Source of the DNA: Candidatus Amunia macphersoniae
GTDB taxonomy: Bacteria > Chloroflexota > Dormibacteria > Aeolococcales > Aeolococcaceae
DNA: 64,000 bases
Direction: 5' to 3'
Assembly: GCA_016464795.1 (NCBI GenBank)
Contig: JAEKNN010000030.1
Location: forward strand, 1 to 64,000
Part shown: positions 43,240 to 50,734 of the stretch, one piece after another
Layout of the letters: every line of letters begins with the position of its first letter
How positions within the stretch are numbered: the stretch's first letter is position 1
Translations under genes and position numbers: made by a program
Notes under the pieces: generated by a model
The model's database searches: none
What the model saw: only the letters and a program-made list of their open reading frames with translations
Told to the model about the DNA's origin: nothing

Positions 43240-44744
43240 GCTGACAGCAGCTTGGCGTCCTCGCCACCCTCCTCGCCGAGGATCGAGCCGATCCGCTCCA
43301 CAGCGGCGGGATTCTGCGACCGCAGCACAACCACGGCGACGATGCCGATCACCAGCCAGGCCGCGGTGATGTACGGGGTCAGGTTGAGCGGGAACGGCGG
43401 CTGGGGGTACACCGAGCCGTAGAAGGCGGCGCCGAAGATGACGGCGCCGATGAGCGGGACGACCGCGTGCAGGAGCACGTTGTAGCTGGCCTTGGTGCGG
43501 CGAAAGAAGGCCATGCCGCCAAGGCAGAGCATGATGTAGACGAGGATGACGCCCAGCGTCCCGAGCGTCGCGAAGAAGAAGTACACGGTCTGAGGTGCGC
43601 CACCGAAGGCATCCTGAGACCAGAGGTACCCGACGAGTGCAGCCAGCACTGTGCTGATTCCCGCCACCGTGAGGGTGGCGTTGGCCGGCGTCCTGAAGCG
43701 CGCGTTGGTCTTGCCGAACCAGCGTGGCATCACGCCTTCACGGCCCATGGCGAACAGCGTTCTCGCGGCGGCGGTGGCGCATGCCAAGCAGACGATGAAT
43801 GCCGACAGCATGCCGCCGATCTCGACGAGCTGCGGAAACGGGCCGCCCACGAAGTTCTTGGCCACCGTCTTGAGCGCGAAGGCATCCGACCCGAAGGCTG
43901 CATTGTCAACCCCAAAGCCGACAGTCATCGCATAGGTGGTGAAGAGGTAGAAGACGATGGCGAAGCCGGTGGCCGCGATGATGGCGATCGGGATCGACCG
44001 GCGTGGATTGTCAGTCTCCTCGCCGAAGTCGGCTGCGGTCTCGAAGCCGATGTACGAGGTGACCCCGAGGATGATCCCGTAGAACACGCCGTTGAAGCCG
44101 CCCGAGATGGTGTGCCCGAACGTGAAGGGCTGCACCGTGTTGCCTCCGGCGCCGCCCTTGGCGGTGGTGATGACGTCGACGACGACGATGACCGCCACGG
44201 TGATGGCACCGACCAGCAGCTGGACTCGAGTGGTCACCCTGATGGCGATGATCGACAGCGTGACCAGCAAGGCCATACCGATCAGGAAGAAGAGGAACCA
44301 GAGCTTGGGATCCAGGCCGAGCAGGTTGACCGCGAGAGCGGCGGTACCGGCCATGGTCATGGGCACGAAGCACGAGAGACCAAACGCGTAGAGCCAGCCG
44401 GCAACGAAGCCACCCTCCTTGCCGATGCTCCGCGACGCGTACGTGTACGCGTACCCCGCCGATGCCATGCGCCGGGTGAAGCCGATCACCACGAACGCCA
44501 ACGCCAAGATGCCGACGCCACCGAGGAGGAACGACAGCGGCGTCGAGCCGCCGGCCACGGCGGCGACGCCAGGCACGTTGAGGAACATCGCCATTCCCGG
44601 CGCCAGCACCGAGACCGAGATGGCGACCGCGTCCCACGTGGTGAGCGTGCCGCGGGCCAGCTGATTGGCTCCGGTCGCCGTGAGCACACCCGGTCCACTG
44701 GCGGACACCGGGTCCGGACCACGGGTGGTCTTCGTCTGCGTCAT
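43236..44744 (-). CDS. APC superfamily amino acid/amine permease
   Basis: A 502-residue, twelve-helix membrane transporter. Conserved blocks are TWDAVAISVSVLAPGMAMF (helix 1), GYAYTYASRSIGKEGGFVAGWLYAFG, YIGFETAADFGEET and ARTLFAMGREGVMPRWFGKTN. The family imports amino acids or amines by proton or sodium symport or exchange. It lies between the Dabb gene and the amidohydrolase, overlapping both by four bases, so it belongs to the operon and probably brings in the pathway's substrate. GAGGAGAG precedes the ATG. Confidence 0.9.
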   Translation of the reverse strand: MTQTKTTRGPDPVSASGPGVLTATGANQLARGTLTTWDAVAISVSVLAPGMAMFLNVPGVAAVAGGSTPLSFLLGGVGILALAFVVIGFTRRMASAGYAYTYASRSIGKEGGFVAGWLYAFGLSCFVPMTMAGTAALAVNLLGLDPKLWFLFFLIGMALLVTLSIIAIRVTTRVQLLVGAITVAVIVVVDVITTAKGGAGGNTVQPFTFGHTISGGFNGVFYGIILGVTSYIGFETAADFGEETDNPRRSIPIAIIAATGFAIVFYLFTTYAMTVGFGVDNAAFGSDAFALKTVAKNFVGGPFPQLVEIGGMLSAFIVCLACATAAARTLFAMGREGVMPRWFGKTNARFRTPANATLTVAGISTVLAALVGYLWSQDAFGGAPQTVYFFFATLGTLGVILVYIMLCLGGMAFFRRTKASYNVLLHAVVPLIGAVIFGAAFYGSVYPQPPFPLNLTPYITAAWLVIGIVAVVVLRSQNPAAVERIGSILGEEGGEDAKLLSA

Positions 44745-45094
44745 CGTCTCTCCTCCTCTTCGCGGTGAGATGCCTGCGGCATCAGAGCTGTGTCAGGGTC
44801 CAGGAAGTAATCGAAGGCGAGCGGCGTGCACTGCCGCTCCACGATCCAGCGGTTGAATGCCTGGTGGACGGGGTGCTGCCGGTATCGCTCCAGCTCGGCG
44901 GTCCCGGCGAACTCCATGTACAGCAGCCGTGAGTACCCGTTGGTTCGAGCGCCGGTGAGGTCCGCACCGAAACGCAGCTGGGTCATGCAGCCGATCTGGC
45001 TCGGCCACGACGCCACCTGCGCCTTCATGTCTGCGGCGTCCTGGGTGGACAGCTCCTGCGGGAACGAGAAGAGCACCACGTGCTGGAGGGTCAT
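44741..45094 (-). CDS. Dabb (stress-responsive alpha/beta barrel) domain protein
   Basis: A 117-residue protein. LQHVVLFSFPQELSTQDAADMKAQVASWPSQI and RLLYMEFAGTAELERYRQHPVHQAFNRWIVER are the Dabb pattern, including the H-P-x-H element late in the domain. Dabb proteins form dimers and include small decarboxylases, cyclases and heme-binding relatives, so this may be an enzyme of the pathway rather than a stress protein. It starts three bases after the ligase gene and overlaps the permease start by four. Confidence 0.8.
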   Translation of the reverse strand: MTLQHVVLFSFPQELSTQDAADMKAQVASWPSQIGCMTQLRFGADLTGARTNGYSRLLYMEFAGTAELERYRQHPVHQAFNRWIVERQCTPLAFDYFLDPDTALMPQASHREEEERR

Positions 45095-45097
45095 GCG

Positions 45098-46609
45098 TCA
45101 ATACACCTCGAAGTACTCACGCATCTCCCAGTCGGACACCACCTGGCCGTCGGCGAGCGGCGTCTCCGCGAGCGCTGCCTGATAGCGCGCGTACTCGGCG
45201 CGCTTCATCATCAGGTAGTAGTCGACGAAGCTGTCCCCGAACTCGCGCGCAAACAGCTCGTCGTTGGCCAGCGCGGCGATGGCTGCCTCGAGCGAGGTGG
45301 GCAGCAGCTCAGCGTCCTCGACGTAGGGATCGGCTGATACCGGGGGCGGCGGTTCCAGGCCACGGCGAATGCCATCGAGGCCCGCGGCGATGTTCGCCGC
45401 CATGTAGAGGTAGGGGTTGGCGGCGGGCTCGCCGAGGCGGTTCTCGATGTGGGTACCCGTGTCCCCGGCCCCTCCCTGCACGCGCACCATGGCACCACGG
45501 TTCTCCAGCGCCCAGCCGATCCGGTCGGGCGCGAAGGAGTACGGGCGGAAGCGCCCGTAGCCGTTGACCGTCGGGGTGGTGAAGATGGTCATCGGCTTGG
45601 CGTGCTCGAGCAAGCCGGCGACGAACTGGCGGCCGACGCGCGAGAGCATCTCATCCTCTGACGCAAAGGCGTTGCTGCCGGTGTCGGCAGCAACCAGCGA
45701 CTCGTGAAGGTGCCAGCCGGACGGGAAGAAGTTGGGCAGTGACGGCCAGCACATGAAGGTCGCCAGGAGTCCACGGCGGCGGCAGATCGCCTTGACCGCA
45801 CTGCGGAAAAGGATCATCGCGTCGGCGGCGGCGAGGCCGGTCAGGGGGCTGAAGGTGGCCTCCATCTGGCCGGGACCCCATTCGTCCTCCATGGTCCGCG
45901 GCGGCAGGCCGACGTCGTAGAGGGCGTCGCGCAGGGCGCTGACTGTGCTCTCGACGCCGTCGAGCCGTGTCTCGGAGAGGAACTGGTATCCGTGCTCGAA
46001 GATGTCCACAGCCGGAGTGGGTGCCGGGGCACCCGTTTGGTCGAGCCCGATGCGGTCGCTGATCAGGCGCACGATGTAGTACTCGACCTCGAGGCCCGCC
46101 GCGTACAGGTATCCCGCCGCCTCGAGGCGGCGCAACTGCTCGCGCATGATCGCCCGGCCGTCGAGCGGCACCGGCTTGCCGTTGCTGAAGTACACGTCGC
46201 AGAGCACCCAGCCGGTGCGGTCTGCCCACGGAAGAACGCGAAAGGTGGCCGGGTCGGGCACGATCACAACGTCGGGGAACCCGGTGAACTCGTCGATGCC
46301 GAAGCCGCCGCCGGCTCCGAAGGCGGTGGGGAAGACGGCATTGCCGGTGTCGAGGCTGTAGATGGCGCCGGAGAAGTCAGCCCCGTTGCTCATCGCCGCG
46401 ATGGCTGCCTCGGCGGAGAGGAACTTGGTGCGCGGCACGCCGTGCTGGTCGACCAGGACAACCCGAACGGTGCGCAGGCCCCTCTCGCGTATCTCGGCAG
46501 CGACCCCGCGTGCGGTCTCCTGCTGCTCCGCTGTGTGCAGCCCGTGTCTGGCCACGAAGCCGGGTGTGCCGATGCCGTGGTCGATCCGGCCGGCCTCGGG
46601 CGCGCTCAC
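45098..46609 (-). CDS. Glutamine synthetase-like gamma-glutamyl ligase
   Basis: A 503-residue type I glutamine synthetase homologue. The N-terminal beta-grasp has LVDQHGVPRTKFLS. Catalytic-domain blocks are AGLEVEYYIV (metal Glu), EDEWGPGQMEATF, GWHLHESL (His), NGYGRFRPYSFAPDRIGWALENRGAMVRV (NRGA where true synthetases have NRSA) and THIENRLGEPAANPYLYMAANIAAGL. Such variants often ligate glutamate to amines. The GTG at 46609 overlaps the Lrp stop; an in-frame ATG at 46747 lies inside the regulator gene and is rejected. It is the central enzyme of the operon. Confidence 0.88.
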   Translation of the reverse strand: MSAPEAGRIDHGIGTPGFVARHGLHTAEQQETARGVAAEIRERGLRTVRVVLVDQHGVPRTKFLSAEAAIAAMSNGADFSGAIYSLDTGNAVFPTAFGAGGGFGIDEFTGFPDVVIVPDPATFRVLPWADRTGWVLCDVYFSNGKPVPLDGRAIMREQLRRLEAAGYLYAAGLEVEYYIVRLISDRIGLDQTGAPAPTPAVDIFEHGYQFLSETRLDGVESTVSALRDALYDVGLPPRTMEDEWGPGQMEATFSPLTGLAAADAMILFRSAVKAICRRRGLLATFMCWPSLPNFFPSGWHLHESLVAADTGSNAFASEDEMLSRVGRQFVAGLLEHAKPMTIFTTPTVNGYGRFRPYSFAPDRIGWALENRGAMVRVQGGAGDTGTHIENRLGEPAANPYLYMAANIAAGLDGIRRGLEPPPPVSADPYVEDAELLPTSLEAAIAALANDELFAREFGDSFVDYYLMMKRAEYARYQAALAETPLADGQVVSDWEMREYFEVY

Positions 46610-47181
46610 GCCGCCCCTCCCTGGGATGCGCGGGTGTCGGCCAGGTCGGTGCGCATCGATGAGATCAGCTGCGCAGCGAAATGCTTGGGCTGCATGCCCG
46701 CCAGCGTCAGCAGGGTCTCCGTCCTCTGCACGCCGGTGATCTGCCACACCCGTTCGAGGAGCAGCTTCTGGAGGTGGTTGTGATCGCGGACGACGAGCCG
46801 GGCAAGCAGGTCGATGGCCCCGGTCACGAGGCTCACGTCGGCCACCTCGGGAAGGGCTCTCAGCTCCTCGATGATCGGCGCCAGTGACTGTCCCTGCACG
46901 GCGGTGATGGTCAGGAACACCGTCACCGGGAATCCCGCCTCCGCCCAGCCGATGTCGACGGTGTAGCCGCGGATCACGCCCGAGCGCTCCAAGCGCGCCA
47001 GGCGCTCCCCGACAGCCGGGGGAGACATGCCCAGGTCGCGGGCCAGGCGGCGCTGGGACATCCGAGCATCCCCGGCCAGGAGACGAAGGAGATCCAGGTC
47101 GACCGCATCGAGGCTGGCGGCTCGAACCGGCGGCGCCACCACCTCGACCAGGCCGGCCAAGGGACCCGAACTCTTACGCAT
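46606..47181 (-). CDS. Lrp/AsnC family transcriptional regulator
   Basis: A 191-residue regulator. LDAVDLDLLRLLAGDARMSQRRLARDLGMSPPAVGERLARLERSGVIRGY is the helix-turn-helix (about 23-72), followed by a RAM effector domain (TVFLTITAVQGQSL, PEVADVSLVTGAIDLLARLVVRD). Lrp-type proteins sense amino acids. It heads the six-gene operon and overlaps the ligase gene by four bases, so it likely controls its own operon and the divergent one. The start is uncertain: TAACGT lies directly against the ATG at 47181, which would place transcription inside the frame, so a TTG or GTG at codons 8-15 may be used. Confidence 0.85.
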   Translation of the reverse strand: MRKSSGPLAGLVEVVAPPVRAASLDAVDLDLLRLLAGDARMSQRRLARDLGMSPPAVGERLARLERSGVIRGYTVDIGWAEAGFPVTVFLTITAVQGQSLAPIIEELRALPEVADVSLVTGAIDLLARLVVRDHNHLQKLLLERVWQITGVQRTETLLTLAGMQPKHFAAQLISSMRTDLADTRASQGGAA

Positions 47182-47206
47182 ACGTTAGCCTCACGGCCGT
47201 GCCGAC

Positions 47207-47235
47207 TTGCCAATCGCGCGCCATTTCGACAATAT
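47207..47235 (+). promoter_or_regulatory. Promoter of the plus-strand aminotransferase-cupin-SDR-amidotransferase operon
   Basis: TTGCCA (47207-47212), 17 bases, CAATAT (47230-47235). Transcription near 47242 would leave about 80 bases before the ATG at 47321. It lies 26 bases from the Lrp start codon, well placed for divergent control. Confidence 0.5.
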
Positions 47236-47320
47236 CTCCTTTCGCGCGGACGTTTTCGGTGGGCAAAGTCTGCCGGTCGAGTCCGGCGGTGTCAAGGTGA
47301 ACCCGGGAGATCCTGCACAG

Positions 47321-48532
47321 ATGGCAACGCTGCCTCAGCCTGGTTGGTCGCCAGCCTTCGCGCGCCGCACCCAGGGTGCCAGCGGTGAGCTGGCCGCCAT
47401 CCTGGCCCTGGCCGCCGGCACCGGCATGATCAGCTTCGCGGGCGGACTGCCGGACCCCCGGACGTTCCCGGTCGGGGTGCTGGCGGAGCTGACCAAACGC
47501 CTCCTGGCCGGCGACGCCGCGGTCAGCCTGCAGTACTCGCCCACCCCGGGGCTCCCCGGCCTTCGCCAGGCCTTCGGGGATCGGCTCGCGCACACCGAGG
47601 GGCGGCGGCCGCAGCCGGGCGAGCTGATGGTCACCAGCGGCACCATCGACGCCATCGGGCTCCTGGCCAAGGCACTGATCGACGCCGGGGACGTCGTGGC
47701 CGTGGAAGCACCCACCTACCTCGGGGCCATCGACGGTTTCCGCGGCTTCCAGGCCGACATTCGCGGCATCCCAGTCGATGAGGATGGCGTCGATGTCGCC
47801 GCCTTCGAGCGGCTCTGCGCGAGCAACGCACCGCCAAAGCTCCTCTACACCATCCCCGACCACCAGAACCCGACCGGGATCACGATGTCGGCGGAGCGGC
47901 GCACCGCCCTCGTCGAGGTGTGCCGAAAGCACGGTGTGCTGCTGGTCGAGGACGTCGCGTACCGTGAGCTGTCCTTCACCGCCGATCGGCCGCCGACACT
48001 GTGGTCACTGGCGCCAGACGTTGTCGTCCAGGCCGGCACCACGTCGAAGACGTTCTTCCCCGGGGTGCGCCTCGGCTGGGCGGTCGGTCCCGCCGAGGTC
48101 ATCGCCCAGATGGTCATCGCCAAGCAGAATTCAGACCAATGCGCGGGCGCGTTCGGCCAGCGCCTGCTCGAGGAGTACCTGCGCGGACACCACCTCGACC
48201 CCCAGTTGCGCGCCTCCAGGGCTCTGTACGCGGGGCGCTGCCACCTGATGCTGGCCGCGCTCGACGAGTACATGCCACCGGCGATCACCTGGACGCGCCC
48301 GCGTGGGGGCTTCTTCACCTGGCTGAGCGGGCCTGAGTGGCTCGACACCACCGCGCTCGCGCGGCGAGCCCGGGATGCGGGTCTCGCCTTCGTGCCCGGC
48401 CGTCCATTCCATCCCACCGGCGGCGGCGGCAACCAGCTTCGACTTGCCTACAGCCTTGCCGATGACGGTCAGATCATCGAGGGCGTGCGTCGTCTGGGCA
48501 CCTTGATCAGGTCAACCATGGAGAACCGATGA
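47321..48532 (+). CDS. PLP-dependent aminotransferase (2-aminoadipate/MocR-catalytic type)
   Basis: A 403-residue fold-type I enzyme. MISFAGGLPDPRTFP, LQYSPTPGLPGLRQAFGDRL, YTIPDHQNPTGITMSAERR, LLVEDVAYRELSF and the Schiff-base block GTTSKTFFPGVRLGWAVGP match the 2-aminoadipate/aromatic aminotransferase group related to MocR catalytic domains. There is no N-terminal winged helix. I chose the ATG at 47321; GGGAG lies 11 bases upstream, and the 38 in-frame residues before it are not conserved-looking. It is the first gene of the plus-strand operon, with a four-base overlap to the cupin. Confidence 0.85.
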   Translation: MATLPQPGWSPAFARRTQGASGELAAILALAAGTGMISFAGGLPDPRTFPVGVLAELTKRLLAGDAAVSLQYSPTPGLPGLRQAFGDRLAHTEGRRPQPGELMVTSGTIDAIGLLAKALIDAGDVVAVEAPTYLGAIDGFRGFQADIRGIPVDEDGVDVAAFERLCASNAPPKLLYTIPDHQNPTGITMSAERRTALVEVCRKHGVLLVEDVAYRELSFTADRPPTLWSLAPDVVVQAGTTSKTFFPGVRLGWAVGPAEVIAQMVIAKQNSDQCAGAFGQRLLEEYLRGHHLDPQLRASRALYAGRCHLMLAALDEYMPPAITWTRPRGGFFTWLSGPEWLDTTALARRARDAGLAFVPGRPFHPTGGGGNQLRLAYSLADDGQIIEGVRRLGTLIRSTMENR

Positions 48533-48954
48533 CCGACAGCCTGCAACACTTCAGCACTGAGGCCGAAGGCGTCCCCACCGCGGCGGGGCGCTACGTCGAT
48601 GTCGACGCCATCGAGTCTGTGGAGTTCGTCCCCGGGCTGGGCTTTCGCCCCGTCCTGGGCGAGCGCACCATGGTCAACTTCGTGTCGTTCGAGCCCCACA
48701 CCGAGGCCCCCCTGCACGTGCACGAGGAAGAACAGATAGTCCTGGTCATCGACGGTGAGTTCGAGTTCAACATCGACGGGGATGTGCGGATGATGCGCAC
48801 CGGCGACGTGGCGGTGATCCCGAGCTGGGTCCCGCACGGCGCGCGCACCCACGCCAGCAGCTGCAATGAGATCGACGTGTTCAACCCGCCGCGCCGGTCG
48901 CTGCTCGATCACGCCGGCAGGTCCTCGCCTCCGCCTGCGGGCGCGGGTGTGTAG
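48529..48954 (+). CDS. Cupin domain protein
   Basis: A 141-residue single-domain cupin. The metal motifs are PLHVHEEEQIVLVIDGEFEF (HxHx4Ex6G-like, with two His and a Glu) and VAVIPSWVPHGARTHASSCNEID (PxxxxH). It could be a metal-dependent isomerase, dioxygenase or binding protein. The last 20 residues are Pro-rich. ATGA overlap with the aminotransferase, and the SDR start directly follows the stop, so it is firmly part of the operon. Confidence 0.83.
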   Translation: MTDSLQHFSTEAEGVPTAAGRYVDVDAIESVEFVPGLGFRPVLGERTMVNFVSFEPHTEAPLHVHEEEQIVLVIDGEFEFNIDGDVRMMRTGDVAVIPSWVPHGARTHASSCNEIDVFNPPRRSLLDHAGRSSPPPAGAGV

Positions 48955-49737
48955 GTGGACCTCAAGCTCACCGGCCGGCGCGCCCTGGTCACCGGCGGTT
49001 CCAAGGGGATCGGGCTGGCGGTGGCGGAGGAGCTCGCTGGCGAGGGAGTCGACGTGGCCATCTGCGCACGCAACGCGGCCGAGGTGGAGGCGGCGGCCGA
49101 ACGGCTGCGTCGGCTCGGGCACACAGTGCATGCCCAAGCGGCCGACGTCACCATCCCAGGGCAGGTCATCGACCTCGTCGAACGATCGGCGCAGGCGCTC
49201 GGGGGGCTCGACATCCTGGTCAACAACGCCGGGGCGGCGCATCCCGGCAATTTCGAGTCCCTGACCGACGAGGACTGGCAGGGTGACCTCGACGTCAAGC
49301 TGTACTCGCAGATCCGCTGCACGCGCGCGGCACTCCCCCACCTCCGTCAGAGCCCGGCGGCGCGGGTCATCAACATCAACTCGGTCTACGCCCGCTATCC
49401 CGATCCCTCGTTCTTCGCCACCACCGTGAACCGTGCCGCCTGCCTCAACCTCTCCAAGGCACTGGCTCGCGAGTTCGCCGGTGAGGCGATTCTGGTCAAC
49501 AGTGTCAACATCGGCCTGGTGGTCACCCCTCAGTGGCAGAACATCCGCGCCCGGCGGGCGCCGGACCTCAGCGAGGAGGAGTTCTTCGCGAGCCTGGCGA
49601 GGGACGAGGTTCCCCTGGGCCGTTTCGGGAGCGTCGCCGAGGTGAGCGGGCTGGTCGCCTTCCTGGCCAGTGACCGGGCCAGCTACCTCACCGGCACGTC
49701 GATCGATGTGGCCGGCGGCATGGGCAAGTACGTCTGA
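48955..49737 (+). CDS. SDR family oxidoreductase lacking the usual catalytic Tyr-Lys
   Basis: A 260-residue Rossmann protein. The cofactor motif RALVTGGSKGIGLAVAEEL (TGxxxGIG) and DILVNNAGAAHPG (NNAG) are normal, and the Ser of NINSVYARY is present. Where classical enzymes have YxxxK, this one reads FFATTVNRAACLNLSKAL, so Tyr is replaced by Thr and Lys by Arg when aligned. The C-terminal LTGTSIDVAGGMGKYV is typical. It may be a clade with altered chemistry or a non-oxidoreductase. The GTG start directly follows the cupin stop. Its final A is the first base of the amidotransferase ATG. Confidence 0.85.
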   Translation: MDLKLTGRRALVTGGSKGIGLAVAEELAGEGVDVAICARNAAEVEAAAERLRRLGHTVHAQAADVTIPGQVIDLVERSAQALGGLDILVNNAGAAHPGNFESLTDEDWQGDLDVKLYSQIRCTRAALPHLRQSPAARVININSVYARYPDPSFFATTVNRAACLNLSKALAREFAGEAILVNSVNIGLVVTPQWQNIRARRAPDLSEEEFFASLARDEVPLGRFGSVAEVSGLVAFLASDRASYLTGTSIDVAGGMGKYV

Positions 49738-50573
49738 TGTGCCGGCTGCTCGGCTGGGCCGGAGCCGAGCCGGTCCCCGTCGCCACCGCGCTCGGGGACG
49801 ACGACCTGGCCGCCTTCACCGCGCTGTCGCGCCAGCACGCGGACGGCTGGGGCATGGCCTGGTGGGGGGCCGACGCCGCTCGACGGGAGGGGGCACCGTC
49901 GGTGGCGAGGTCGACGACCTGTGCGGCGGACGACCCGCGGTTCAACGAGCTCGCCACCGGAGTCGCCGCCGACGCCGGCTTCGCTCACCTGCGCTGGGCG
50001 ACCCCGGGACTCCCCGTGGTCACCGCCAACACCCATCCCTTCACCCATGGGCGACTGGCCTTCGCCCACAACGGAGCCATCCATCCGCAGCCGAGACTCG
50101 ACGAGCTCCTGCCTGCCGGCTGGCGGTCGCAGATGGGGGGCACGACCGACAGCGAGCGGTACTTCCTGGCGATCGCCGCACGGCTGGACGGTGGCGAATC
50201 GCCCGTCGAGGCGGTGGCGGCTGTGGTCCACCACATCTTCGGTGAATTCGAGCCCACCAGCCTCAACGCGATGATGCTGGCACCGGACGCGCTCTACGTG
50301 ATCAGCGCATACGACCAAGCACGGGTGCCGCCGCTGGGCGCCTCGGCAGGCCGTGCGTCCTCATCCGGCGAGCTGGACACAGTGTTCTACGACCTCCACT
50401 ACCGTCGCCGAGTCGCTTCCGTGGTGGTGGCGTCGTCGGGCTTTTCCCAGCGCCGTGAGGATGGTTGGGAGCCACTGGGGAACATGCGCCTCTTGCGCAT
50501 CGAGCGGGACACGCTGTCGACGTCCGTGTCCTCGCTGGAGAAACGTCCTGCCATCATCGGCGAGAGTTCATGA
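49737..50573 (+). CDS. Class II glutamine amidotransferase (EgtC/DUG3-like)
   Basis: A 278-residue N-terminal nucleophile enzyme. MCRLLGWAG exposes Cys2 after Met removal; HADGWGMAWWG, AHLRWATPGLPVVTANTHPF and LAFAHNGAIH are the substrate-binding blocks, and TDSERYFLAI follows. EgtC and DUG3 relatives hydrolyse gamma-glutamyl amide bonds. In this operon it would be the natural partner of the glutamine synthetase-like ligase, removing glutamate after the amine has been processed. It shares one base with the SDR stop codon (TGATG). Confidence 0.87.
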   Translation: MCRLLGWAGAEPVPVATALGDDDLAAFTALSRQHADGWGMAWWGADAARREGAPSVARSTTCAADDPRFNELATGVAADAGFAHLRWATPGLPVVTANTHPFTHGRLAFAHNGAIHPQPRLDELLPAGWRSQMGGTTDSERYFLAIAARLDGGESPVEAVAAVVHHIFGEFEPTSLNAMMLAPDALYVISAYDQARVPPLGASAGRASSSGELDTVFYDLHYRRRVASVVVASSGFSQRREDGWEPLGNMRLLRIERDTLSTSVSSLEKRPAIIGESS

Positions 50574-50734
50574 TCACCGGGGGGTGCTGCTCGGCGCGTT
50601 GACGGTTGACGCCATCGCTCGGCGCGGTCGCATGGCTGCCGGACGCGTCGCCCAGTTCGCGGCGCAGGCGCGCCTCATGCTGATGTAGGCTTCGGCCACC
50701 TGCCGGTGGGAAGATCTGGGGAAGGGAGAGCGAG

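Noticed and set aside
43467-44768. 433-codon plus-strand frame opposite the APC permease
   Set aside because: Translation is charged, repetitive and without any domain; the permease on the other strand has clear motifs.
46747-46747. ATG at 46747 as start of the glutamine synthetase-like gene
   Set aside because: It would place 46 Arg/His-rich residues inside the Lrp gene in another frame; the GTG at 46609 overlaps the Lrp stop by four bases like the other junctions of the operon.
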